Shown: one piece after another, positions 32,509 through 40,247 of the stretch
Layout: each line of letters begins with the position of its first letter
Position numbering within the stretch: the stretch's first letter is position 1
Assembly (NCBI RefSeq): GCF_025751535.1
Contig: NZ_JAOWLC010000009.1
Span: 1-64,000 of the forward strand
Source of the DNA: Lentibacter sp. XHP0401
GTDB taxonomy: Bacteria > Pseudomonadota > Alphaproteobacteria > Rhodobacterales > Rhodobacteraceae
Length of the DNA stretch: 64,000 bases
Reading direction: 5' to 3'
The notes under the pieces: generated by a model
Seen by the model: the letters and a program-made list of their open reading frames with translations, nothing else
Database searches by the model: none
What the model was told of the DNA's origin: nothing
Made by a program: the position numbers and the translations under genes

Positions 32509-34182
32509 CTAAAAATTCGCCCTATTTGCACGCGCCAACAAGATCACAGCAAAAAGGCTCACAACAATGATAAAAATAGCCGCTGGCGAGGCCTCGACTA
32601 GGTTCTCCAAGCTCGCTTGATCATGCACGCGGGTGGCCAGCGTATCATAGTTAAAGGGGCGTAAAAGCAGGGTTGCAGGCAGTTCTTTTACGCAATCCAC
32701 AAACACCAGAAGCAAAGCAGAGCCCACCGAGCCTTTGATCAGTGGCAAATAAACTTCGCGCAAAACCTGCCCTTGCTGGCGGCCCAAAGAACGCGCCGCC
32801 ATGCCCAGTGAAGGTGAAACCCGTTCAAGGGCCGCATCAGCAGCGCCCTGCCCGATGGCAAAGAAGCGCACAAAGTATGCCAGTATCAGCGCAAAGGACG
32901 AGCCTGTCAGAATCAACCCTGGGTCAAAGCCCGTAAGCGCAAGTGTGAAGTCGGCCAGAGCATTGTCAAACGCGGCCAGCGGCAACAATATCCCCACAGC
33001 CAACACAGCCCCGGGCGCGGCATAGCCAATCGTTGTGATCGGCTGCAAAAGTCGCGGCAGCACCCTCCCCGACAGCTTCACACCATAAACCAGCAGCAGC
33101 CCGCCAAAAACCGTCAGAAAGGCCGCGATTGAGCCGACTGTAATGGTATTCCACGCCGCGCGGTAAAGCTCGGGCTCAGTCCAGAGCGAGGCACGCTCAA
33201 GCGCATGTAAAAAAATCGTACCCGCCGGCAATATAAAACCCACTGTAAAGGGCAGCGCACAACCAAGTGTCGCCAGAAGCGCCCGCCCCCCGCGAAGCCG
33301 CTTGCGGGCAATCGGCCTATGCCGCCCGCCTTGGTTGAAAAAACGTGCACGGCGGCGCGATACTTTTTCAAGGGTTACAAGCACAATCACCAGCACAAGC
33401 ACGACACAGGCTATTTGCGCAGCCCCGCCCGCATTGTTGCCTTCAAGCCATGTACTGAATATCCCAGTGGTCAGAGTTTGCACGGCAAAGTAATCAACCG
33501 TACCAAAATCATTCACCGCTTCCATCATCACGATCGCCGTGCCAGCAGCCACAGCAGGCCGTGCCAATGGCAGACCTATTCGCCAAAGTCGCTTAAGTGC
33601 ACCTTGGCCCAGCGACATAGCCACCTCTTCGCTTGCTCCCGACTGCTCGTGAAACGCCGCGCGCGCCAACAAATAAACATACGGATAAAGCGCTGCCGCC
33701 AAAACGACTATTGCCGAGCCAATCGAGCGTATTTCAGGGAACCAGTAATCTCGTGCACTCTCCCAGCCAAAAACGGCCCTCAAGCCCGTTTGTACCGGGC
33801 CGGCATATTCCAGCAAATCAACCAGCGCATAGGCCCCGACATAAGCAGGCACGGCCAAAGGCAGCAACAGGAGCCATTCAAACCAGCCTGCCATAGGAAA
33901 CTGATAGCGCGCGATAAGCCAGGCCGCACCCGTGCCTGTAAGCGCCGCCAAAATCCCGACTCCTCCCATCAAAACGAGCGTATTGCCAAGATAGCGTGGC
34001 AGAGTTGTCGCCAGAAGATGCGGCCAGATGTTCTCGGTGGGAAACAGCGCAATCGTAGCCACAGCTATAATGGGGCCAAGAACCACAAGTGAAATCAAGA
34101 TCGCTGTGAAAGACCAGGGATCAGGCAAAAGACGCCATCTGCGCCTGGGGTTTTGAAGCACATGTTCCATATTCCCGCTCAT
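32509..34182 (-). CDS. Iron(III)-type ABC transporter permease (FbpB/SfuB-like)
   Basis: A 557-residue permease made of two fused BPD_transp_1 units with about twelve membrane segments, the arrangement of FbpB/SfuB/ThiP-type transporters. The first EAA loop is MSLGQGALKRLWRIGLPLARPAV near residue 212, and the second is SLGRQQGQVLREVYLPLIKGS near 478. Ferric iron is the commonest substrate for this form. No binding protein or ATPase gene is next to it, so it must work with subunits encoded elsewhere. The start is uncertain (ATG at 34182 or 34170). It is divergent from the gene at 34267 and lies 40 bp from tRNA-Thr. Confidence 0.87.
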   Translation of the reverse strand: MSGNMEHVLQNPRRRWRLLPDPWSFTAILISLVVLGPIIAVATIALFPTENIWPHLLATTLPRYLGNTLVLMGGVGILAALTGTGAAWLIARYQFPMAGWFEWLLLLPLAVPAYVGAYALVDLLEYAGPVQTGLRAVFGWESARDYWFPEIRSIGSAIVVLAAALYPYVYLLARAAFHEQSGASEEVAMSLGQGALKRLWRIGLPLARPAVAAGTAIVMMEAVNDFGTVDYFAVQTLTTGIFSTWLEGNNAGGAAQIACVVLVLVIVLVTLEKVSRRRARFFNQGGRHRPIARKRLRGGRALLATLGCALPFTVGFILPAGTIFLHALERASLWTEPELYRAAWNTITVGSIAAFLTVFGGLLLVYGVKLSGRVLPRLLQPITTIGYAAPGAVLAVGILLPLAAFDNALADFTLALTGFDPGLILTGSSFALILAYFVRFFAIGQGAADAALERVSPSLGMAARSLGRQQGQVLREVYLPLIKGSVGSALLLVFVDCVKELPATLLLRPFNYDTLATRVHDQASLENLVEASPAAIFIIVVSLFAVILLARANRANF

Positions 34183-34266
34183 GCCCGATTGCGGTTTAAC
34201 TGTCCAGAAAAGACCGTATATTAACGAAGGTACATAAAAGACGATCCATAAGGACAAGCCGCTCTC

Positions 34267-35142
34267 ATGCAAATCGTGTTTCACGCTGGCGCACATAACA
34301 CCGATGAAGACCGCATCATCAAATGTCTGCTTAAAAACCGCCCCGATTTCAACGCACTGGGCATCAATGTGCCGCCTCCAGGGCGCTACCGAAAACTGAT
34401 GCACCAGACGTTGCTGGCCATGTCCGAGGCCCCGCCCAGCCCAGATGCACGCGACATTCTGATAGAGACAATCCTTGAAGAAGAACCCTGCGAGCGTATG
34501 CTTCTATCCAATGAAAACTTCTTCTGCGTGCCCAACATGGCGCTGCGTGGCGCGCAGTTTTATGACAAGGGCCACGAGCGCGTAGATCTGCTCTCCCAGC
34601 TTTTTGCCGAAGACGAAATCGAAATCTTCCTCGGAATCTGCAATCCGGCAACCTATCTGCCTGCACAGTTTCGCCGCACCAAATTTGACGACTTCGCCGA
34701 TATGACTTTCGGCGCTGATCCGCGTGATCTGCGCTGGTCCGATCTGGTCTACCGCATCCGCGAGAACAACCCGAATATCGCCCTCACCGTCTGGTGCAAC
34801 GAAGATACACCGCTGATCTGGGGGCAAATCATCCGCGAACTGGCTGGTATTGATCCCAACGCCAAAATCAAAGGCGGGTTTGATCTGATCTCCGAGATTA
34901 TGTCAGCCGAGGGTATGGCGCGCTTTCGGGCCTATCTCGCAGAACACACCGATATGACAGAATTTCAAAAGCGCCGCGTGATCGCCGCCTTCCTCGACAA
35001 ATTCGCCCGAGAAGACATGATCGAGGAAGAGCTTGATCTGCCCGGTTGGACAGACGCTCTGGTGGATGAACTCACTGAAATCTATGATGAAGATGTCTTT
35101 GAAATCAGCCGCATCCCGGGAGTGAACTTTATCGCCCCCTAG
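34267..35142 (+). CDS. Unknown protein with degenerate sulfotransferase-like N terminus
   Basis: A 291-residue soluble acidic protein. It opens MQIVFHAGAHNTDEDRIIKCLLKN, which follows the layout of sulfotransferase-fold proteins (strand, then a P-loop starting H-x-G-x-H-K-T-G-T), but the loop reads HAGAHNTDEDRI, so the Lys-Thr-Gly-Thr needed for PAPS phosphate binding is gone. LLSNENFFCVPNMAL near 79 and IEIFLGICNPATYLPAQFRR near 118 resemble the later strands and the region where sulfotransferases bind PAPS. I infer a diverged, non-catalytic or different-cofactor relative; I do not know its role. It has no operon partners. Confidence 0.7.
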   Translation: MQIVFHAGAHNTDEDRIIKCLLKNRPDFNALGINVPPPGRYRKLMHQTLLAMSEAPPSPDARDILIETILEEEPCERMLLSNENFFCVPNMALRGAQFYDKGHERVDLLSQLFAEDEIEIFLGICNPATYLPAQFRRTKFDDFADMTFGADPRDLRWSDLVYRIRENNPNIALTVWCNEDTPLIWGQIIRELAGIDPNAKIKGGFDLISEIMSAEGMARFRAYLAEHTDMTEFQKRRVIAAFLDKFAREDMIEEELDLPGWTDALVDELTEIYDEDVFEISRIPGVNFIAP

Positions 35143-35160
35143 GTTTGCGGCCGCAGGCGC

Positions 35161-35418
35161 TTACATTCCAAGCGCTTCTTTGTACATCTCGAGCATTGCC
35201 TCTTCTTCAGCAATATCATCGGCATCACGTTTGCGAAGGGCCACAACCTTGCGCAGAACTTTGGTATCGTAACCGCGTGCCTTGGCTTCGGCCATCACCT
35301 CTTTTTGCTGCTCGGCAATGTCTTTTTTCTCGGCCTCAAGCCGCTCGAAGCGCTCGATAAACTGGCGCAGTTCATCTGCTGTCACACGGTAGCTCGATGG
35401 GGTTGAGTTGTCGTCCAT
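35161..35418 (-). CDS. GapR-family DNA-binding domain protein (DUF2312)
   Basis: An 85-residue alpha-helical protein with the DUF2312 pattern: [20 protein letters not shown] near 13-32, then [30 protein letters not shown], and an acidic helical end. GapR of Caulobacter forms clamps on overtwisted AT-rich DNA and helps replication and topoisomerase action; the protein here matches in length and motif. Its coiled-coil N-terminal half mediates dimerisation. It is convergent with the gene at 34267, with 18 bp between stops. Confidence 0.9.
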   Translation of the reverse strand: MDDNSTPSSYRVTADELRQFIERFERLEAEKKDIAEQQKEVMAEAKARGYDTKVLRKVVALRKRDADDIAEEEAMLEMYKEALGM

Positions 35419-35546
35419 GGGCTCTCTCCAGTTCTGGGCACTCTCTCAGACCGCCTTGCTATCGCTCCCTCGCGCGCCCTGCAAGGGCTTTCCCTTGCTG
35501 CGCACGCCGTGATGCGCTAGGCGCAACCCGTGCAAAGGAGACACCC

Positions 35547-35762
35547 ATGGAATACCTCGTCTACACAGGTGCCGCGCTCACCGTTTTGGGCCTCATCGGC
35601 CTCATATATTCGATCATAAAGGTCAATGCCGCGCGTCGCGAAAACCTCTCCGACGAGGCTCTGCGCGCGCGCGTACAAGCTGTATTGCCATGGAACCTCG
35701 GCGCGCTCGGCCTCTCAGCCTTGGGTCTTGGTTGCGTTGTCGCAGGCGTTCTGCTCGCCTAA
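35547..35762 (+). CDS. Small two-helix membrane protein
   Basis: A 71-residue protein with two hydrophobic helices: LVYTGAALTVLGLIGLIYSI (4-23) and LGALGLSALGLGCVVAGVLLA (51-71), joined by a basic loop (KVNAARRENLSDEALRAR). The ATG at 35547 has AAGGAG at ideal spacing; the longer frame upstream overlaps the GapR promoter region and is rejected. Such proteins are common, conserved and uncharacterised in Rhodobacteraceae. No partner is obvious; it lies between GapR and the sulfide operon, convergent with the latter. Confidence 0.75.
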   Translation: MEYLVYTGAALTVLGLIGLIYSIIKVNAARRENLSDEALRARVQAVLPWNLGALGLSALGLGCVVAGVLLA

Positions 35763-35807
35763 ATCGTTTCGAGTTTGAGGTGGGACACCGCCTGAAATCG
35801 AACCGCT

Positions 35808-36218
35808 TTAGACCAGCATCGGACGCAACGGGTTCAAATCATACCCCGCCTGCGCAGCGGTATCTATGATATCGTTCGCCGGCATTTCGCCCACCTGACC
35901 AAGCGCCCAAACATAGGTGCAGCGCGTTCCCGAAGCACAATAGGCAAGAACTTTGCCTTTGGCAGATGAGGCCAGCTCTTTCTGGCGGGCCACATTGTCG
36001 GTAAGCATCAGGGTCTGGCTCACCAGCGGATGAAAATGATAGATCAGCCCCGCAGCCTCGGCAGCCTTCTGCATCAGGTCATGTTGCAGCTCAGGACCGT
36101 TTTCGATGTCAGGCCGGTTGCAAATCACATCGCTAAAGCCTTGTTCGGCCAGTTGAGCCATCGCCTCAGGTGTAATCTGTGGCGAAACATAGTAAGTTTC
36201 TGTCAATTTCCGAACCAT
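35808..36218 (-). CDS. TIGR01244-family sulfur-transferase/phosphatase-like protein
   Basis: A 136-residue protein of the TIGR01244 family, with a dual-specificity-phosphatase-like fold. It begins with the typical TETYYVSPQITPEAMAQLAEQGF; the active loop CASGTRC near residue 99-105 has the Cys-x5-Arg form. In related loci (the Blh/bigR type) this domain goes with a metallo-beta-lactamase sulfur dioxygenase and YeeE/YedE membrane proteins, which is the case here, so a role in persulfide handling is inferred. The ATG at 36218 has AGGAGCC upstream. Last gene of the 38017 to 35808 operon. Confidence 0.88.
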   Translation of the reverse strand: MVRKLTETYYVSPQITPEAMAQLAEQGFSDVICNRPDIENGPELQHDLMQKAAEAAGLIYHFHPLVSQTLMLTDNVARQKELASSAKGKVLAYCASGTRCTYVWALGQVGEMPANDIIDTAAQAGYDLNPLRPMLV

Positions 36219-36239
36219 TCTCTGGCTCCTTTCCATTTT

Positions 36240-36668
36240 TTATGCAGTTGCAGGGCGCACGACGAGCCGCAGAATATGAGGGGTCAGCCACATGCCTACA
36301 AGCATCGCGGCAAAAAACACCCAGTGAAACACACCACCATAGCCAAGCGATGCCATCGCAGGGCCAGGGCAAAGCCCCGACAGACCCCAGCCCGCACCAA
36401 ACAATAGCGAGCCGATAGCGAGGCGGCGGTCAATCTTCACAGGCGGTTGGGGCGGAAACTGCGGTGTTGTCACAGGCCGCCGCCCTTTTGTCATACGCCA
36501 TGCAAAAAACATCGGGATGATCGCACCGCCAAGCACAAAGGCCAGCGTCGGATCCCACGCACCAAAGATATCAAGCCAACCTTGCACTTTTGTTGTGTCG
36601 GTCATGCCCGAAATAAACAGCCCTGCCCCGAAGAGCATGCCTGATAGAAGAGAAAACATCAGCCGCAT
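36240..36668 (-). CDS. YeeE/YedE-family membrane protein, second half
   Basis: A 142-residue protein with four membrane segments. It has LLSGMLFGAGLFISGMTDTTKVQGWLD split over residues 7-33, and LFGAGWGLSGLCPGPAMASLG near 93-113 with the conserved Cys in a Gly-Leu-Cys-Pro-Gly turn. The pair with the next gene forms a YeeE/YedE transporter, whose members take up thiosulfate or move other sulfur anions. Its ATG shares a base with the stop of the upstream partner (TGATG), so the two halves are made together. Confidence 0.88.
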   Translation of the reverse strand: MRLMFSLLSGMLFGAGLFISGMTDTTKVQGWLDIFGAWDPTLAFVLGGAIIPMFFAWRMTKGRRPVTTPQFPPQPPVKIDRRLAIGSLLFGAGWGLSGLCPGPAMASLGYGGVFHWVFFAAMLVGMWLTPHILRLVVRPATA

Positions 36669-37093
36669 CAGATGATCCCCCAGATATGGCGGAAGAGCAA
36701 AACACTTGCCCCCCCCGCAAGGAGATAAAGCAACGTCGCCACAATTCCGCGCACCGAAAGCCGCGAAATTCCGCAGACCCCGTGCCCGGAGGTGCACCCA
36801 TTAGCCAGTCGTGTGCCGATGCCCACAAGCAGCCCCGCCGCCACAAGCACCGCGGCACTCTGGCTGATATGCGTATCAACTTCGCTAAAGAACGGATACA
36901 GCAGCAACGGCACACCAAACGTGCCAGCCAAAAAGGCAAGCCTGTCGGCCCACTCACTGCGCCCCGAGCCGTCAACCAGCCCGCCGATTATTCCGCTCGC
37001 GCCCATAATGCGCCCGTTGCCCCACAAGAGCACAACCCCGCCAAGCCCGATGAGGAACCCGCCAGCGAGCCCCCAGATCCAATCTGGTTCCAT
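36668..37093 (-). CDS. YeeE/YedE-family membrane protein, first half
   Basis: A 141-residue membrane protein with four hydrophobic segments. GLAGGFLIGLGGVVLLWGNGRIMGASGI at the start and LVGIGTRLANGCTSGHGVCGISRLSVR near 89-115 are typical, including the conserved Cys in NGCTSGHGVCG, thought to relay sulfur in YeeE-type proteins. Together with the next gene it makes a full transporter. It lies 60 bp after the metallo-hydrolase gene and belongs to the sulfide/persulfide operon. Confidence 0.9.
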   Translation of the reverse strand: MEPDWIWGLAGGFLIGLGGVVLLWGNGRIMGASGIIGGLVDGSGRSEWADRLAFLAGTFGVPLLLYPFFSEVDTHISQSAAVLVAAGLLVGIGTRLANGCTSGHGVCGISRLSVRGIVATLLYLLAGGASVLLFRHIWGII

Positions 37094-37153
37094 TCCCGTT
37101 TCCTTCCGTCCTGTAGAATTAAAGGCCCGTTCGCATAAGGCCTGCCTAGTCTA

Positions 37154-38017
37154 TTATATCTTGTTAACCGGCACTTTCAGAAAAACATCCCCCTGCTCAT
37201 CCGCCGGCGGCATCTGCCCCGCGCGCATATTCACCTGAAGCGACGGAATAATCAGCTTGGGCATTGCCAGTGTCGCATCGCGATCATCGCGCATCTTCAC
37301 AAACTCACCCTTGGAGCGGCCCGCGCCAACATGAATATTCTTGGCTTTTTGCTCGCCGACAGTGGTTTCCCAAGCAAATTCTTCACGCCCGGGTGCCATA
37401 TAATCATGGCCCACAAAAATCCGCGTCTCATCTGGCAAGTTCAAAATTTTCTGGACCGAGTCAAACAGCAACTCCGATGATCCTCCGGGGAAGTCACAAC
37501 GCGCCGTGCCGAAATCCGGCATAAACAACGTGTCACCCACAAATGCCGCATCACCTATCACATACGTCAGACAGGCTGGCGTATGACCAGGGGTGTGCAA
37601 CACATCTCCACGCAACTGCCCGATGTGAAAGCTGTCGCCTTCGCGGAAAAGTTTGTCAAACTGGCTACCATCACGCTGAAACTCAGTGCCTTCATTGAAC
37701 ACTTTGCCAAAAGTATCCTGCACAACCGTGATCTGTTCACCAATCCCGATCTTGCCGCCAAGCCGTTCTTGCAAATAAGGCGCAGCAGAAAGGTGATCAG
37801 CATGCACATGGCTTTCAAGCAGCCACTCCACAGTGAGCCCTTCTGCGCGCACATATTCCACAACAGCATCCGCCGAGCGCGTGTCTGTCCTTCCTGATGA
37901 ATAATCAAAATCCAGAACAGAATCGATAATCGCACAAGCACTTCCCGAAGGGTCTTTCACCACATAGGAAATCGTGTTGGTCGCGTCGTCGAAAAATCCT
38001 TTTACTTCGGCCTTCAT
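37154..38017 (-). CDS. MBL-fold metallo-hydrolase, persulfide-dioxygenase-like (Blh type)
   Basis: A 287-residue metallo-beta-lactamase-fold enzyme. The metal motif is ESHVHADHLSAA (His70-x-His72-x-Asp74-His75), the next His stands in LHTPGHTPACLTYV near 138, then VGDTLFMPDFGTARCDFPGG and the last His in RIFVGHDYMAPGRE. This pattern fits the ETHE1/Blh group that oxidises glutathione persulfide to sulfite. With two YeeE/YedE proteins and a TIGR01244 protein it forms a sulfide detoxification operon. It is the first gene; a possible repressor site lies 38 bp upstream. The ArsR-type regulator (BigR/SqrR) usually next to it is absent. Confidence 0.92.
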   Translation of the reverse strand: MKAEVKGFFDDATNTISYVVKDPSGSACAIIDSVLDFDYSSGRTDTRSADAVVEYVRAEGLTVEWLLESHVHADHLSAAPYLQERLGGKIGIGEQITVVQDTFGKVFNEGTEFQRDGSQFDKLFREGDSFHIGQLRGDVLHTPGHTPACLTYVIGDAAFVGDTLFMPDFGTARCDFPGGSSELLFDSVQKILNLPDETRIFVGHDYMAPGREEFAWETTVGEQKAKNIHVGAGRSKGEFVKMRDDRDATLAMPKLIIPSLQVNMRAGQMPPADEQGDVFLKVPVNKI

Positions 38018-38054
38018 AGTCCTCTCCCGTTTCCATCCAACAATTGGATGCTAT

Positions 38055-38076
38055 ATATATTCAATTTTTGATATGT
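38055..38076 (-). promoter_or_regulatory. Possible BigR/SqrR-type operator
   Basis: An AT-rich imperfect dyad, ATATATTCAA (38055-38064) and TTTGATATGT (38067-38076), lies 38 bp upstream of the sulfide operon start. Family knowledge: ArsR-type sulfide sensors BigR and SqrR bind AT-rich dyads at this position. The match is by position and composition only. Confidence 0.4.
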
Positions 38077-38180
38077 GTCAATAACCCGCCGTCAAACAGC
38101 TTTACAAAGTTGCCCAAAGCTTGCCATTACCTGCGCCCAAAGGCAAAGTTGCTCCATCAAGTCAGCGGAGCGGAACAGTT

Positions 38181-40247
38181 ATGACTGCCTCAAGTGAATG
38201 GGTCACATCCAAAACAGGTAACAAAACCGCTGTTGTAAGCCTGCATCGCCCCCCCGAGGGCACATTTTTTCCCGCATTACGTGCCGCCTTTCTGGCGGCA
38301 TTGCAAGACGCATTGGACAATCCCGAAGTTGACACCATTGTGCTTACGTCCAATGGCGGTGGCTTCACCCTCGATTTGCCCCTGCCCGAGCACCAACTTG
38401 GCGAAGCCAACCCGACTTTAGCAACCCTCACAGAGGCCATTGCCACTGCGCAAAAGCCCGTCGTCGCTGCGCTGCGAGGCCGCGCCGCAGATGCCGGACT
38501 GGAATTGGCGCTTGCCGCCGCTGCACGGGTTGCACATCTGGGCACACGGATATCCCTGCCCAGTCTGCACGCAGCCCGCCTGCCGAGCCCCGCAGCACTT
38601 TACACTCTGGCCGCACGGCTGGGCCCCGATTTGACACGTCACTTTCTGGAAACGCCATCGGACATGTCCGTCAGCCATCCACAACTCGAGCCTCTTTTCG
38701 ACAAAATAGTCTCTCAAAATGCGGTTGGAGAAGCCGCCGAGCACGCCCGCAGCCTTGCGCCCTGCGCAGCTTTGCCCCAGCCGGCCTTTGACAACCCCGT
38801 CAACTATCAAAACCAGATCACAGCCCTGCGCAGCACAACACATTTCGGCGCATATTCGGCCGATAAAGCAGCCCTTGCCACTGTGCTGGAAGCGGCCCTT
38901 CTTCTTCCCCGTGAAGCCACGCTGAAGTTTGCACAAACCCAGATCGCAGATCTTGCCGAGAACCTGTCAAGCAAGCGCAAAGGCTACCGCCGTGCGGCCA
39001 AACTGGCCGCGTTTTGCGCCTTCCCGGAAGCACAGGCGCCCGAAGCGCTCACACTGGTTGGCACAGGCACACAAGCCGCACGCATCGCTCTGTCTGCCAT
39101 GCGTGCACAGCTTCCTGTTCGCGTTCTTGCTCTTGAAGGCGATGATTTCGCCGCCTTCCGCGAAGCAATCAAAGCCCAAATCAATACACGCACGGCCAAG
39201 CGACAAATCGCTCCTGGTCAGGCCAGGCCTATGCTTGCGCTTCTTAGCGAACTGCCTGATTTTACAGCACTTAAAACGGCCGATTGGATCGTTGAAGCTG
39301 CCGCCCGTTCGATTGATACTATCGGCGGGTTGATTGCACAGATCAAAGGCGCAGCCTCCGAAGAGGCCGTCATAATGCTGACCTCCGCGATGCGCAGCGG
39401 TGCAGGCGAATTTGCGGAGGTCTTGGCCCCGCGCGTCGCCGCTTTACAATTTCACGCCGATGTCGGCAGCGGAGAGCTTGCCGAAATCGCGCTCAAACCC
39501 GAACTAGCCCGCACCGACAGGCACAGAGCACCTATGGTTGCCGCGCTGCGCCGCATCGGAGTCACCCCCGTATTCCAAGCGGCTCAGAACGGGCTCGCCT
39601 CCAGCCGCCTGTTTACAGCCCTCTGTCTGGCCGCCGAAGAGGCCATTGCCTGCGGAGCTTCACCCGAGGCTGTCGATGCTGCTCTGCCCTGCCGCGTGAA
39701 GCCCTTTGCCGCCCAAAACGCAGAGGGCTTTCGCGCCCAGCCCTTCCGCGTAACTGCGTTTTTCGGCGATCTCGTAAAAAGTACCGCTCCCGGGCTAAAC
39801 GCCGCACTTTTGAAGGCTGGGATTGAAGGAGGAAAAGGCGCATCGGCACTCGTCTCTGGATGCCTTAGCCCCGAGGCAGACCAAACACTCTCTGACTGGC
39901 GCGAGCATGTAGGTCATCAAGCCAGCAACACTCCAGACTCTGCCGCCATCACAACTCTTGCAACCGCCGCGCTGCTTCATACAGGCACGCAGCTTTTACG
40001 CGATGGCACAATCCAGTACCCTTGGGAAATCGACCTGATTGTAATTTCCTCTCTCGGCTTCGCACCAAACTATGGCGGTGCGTTTTTCGAGGCTGAGGCC
40101 ATGGGTCTCACCCGTTTCCGCAGCGTTCTGGCCGCGCTCGCCCCCTTGCGGCCGGAGTTTTTCTCAGCTCCTGAAGAACTTGATAACATCATCAAAAACG
40201 GCTTCAAATTTGCCAAGCCCGGCCAGACCGGATTAGCCTACGTTTGA
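38181..40247 (+). CDS. Strongly diverged FadB/FadJ-like (enoyl-CoA hydratase / 3-hydroxyacyl-CoA dehydrogenase) protein
   Basis: A 688-residue protein with the layout of the bifunctional beta-oxidation enzyme: a crotonase domain (about 1-185), a linker, a Rossmann domain (about 290-470) and 3HCDH C-terminal domains (470-688). Many active-site positions are altered. GLELALAAAARVAHLG keeps the first crotonase Glu, but the second Glu block reads SLPSLHAARLPSPAAL instead of a PE-x-x-LG-x-x-PG-x-GG form. The Rossmann loop is VGTGTQAARIAL, and the dehydrogenase His-Phe-Phe-x-Pro block reads LQFHADVGSGEL. YPWEIDLIVISSLGFAPNYGG near the end is recognisable. It may be inactive or repurposed. ATG at 38181 begins the conserved part. 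Confidence 0.8.
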   Translation: MTASSEWVTSKTGNKTAVVSLHRPPEGTFFPALRAAFLAALQDALDNPEVDTIVLTSNGGGFTLDLPLPEHQLGEANPTLATLTEAIATAQKPVVAALRGRAADAGLELALAAAARVAHLGTRISLPSLHAARLPSPAALYTLAARLGPDLTRHFLETPSDMSVSHPQLEPLFDKIVSQNAVGEAAEHARSLAPCAALPQPAFDNPVNYQNQITALRSTTHFGAYSADKAALATVLEAALLLPREATLKFAQTQIADLAENLSSKRKGYRRAAKLAAFCAFPEAQAPEALTLVGTGTQAARIALSAMRAQLPVRVLALEGDDFAAFREAIKAQINTRTAKRQIAPGQARPMLALLSELPDFTALKTADWIVEAAARSIDTIGGLIAQIKGAASEEAVIMLTSAMRSGAGEFAEVLAPRVAALQFHADVGSGELAEIALKPELARTDRHRAPMVAALRRIGVTPVFQAAQNGLASSRLFTALCLAAEEAIACGASPEAVDAALPCRVKPFAAQNAEGFRAQPFRVTAFFGDLVKSTAPGLNAALLKAGIEGGKGASALVSGCLSPEADQTLSDWREHVGHQASNTPDSAAITTLATAALLHTGTQLLRDGTIQYPWEIDLIVISSLGFAPNYGGAFFEAEAMGLTRFRSVLAALAPLRPEFFSAPEELDNIIKNGFKFAKPGQTGLAYV

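Noticed and set aside
33319-34092. 257-codon plus-strand frame over the iron-type permease
   Set aside because: Antisense, Arg/Gln-rich and without hydrophobic or domain pattern; a shadow of membrane-helix codons.
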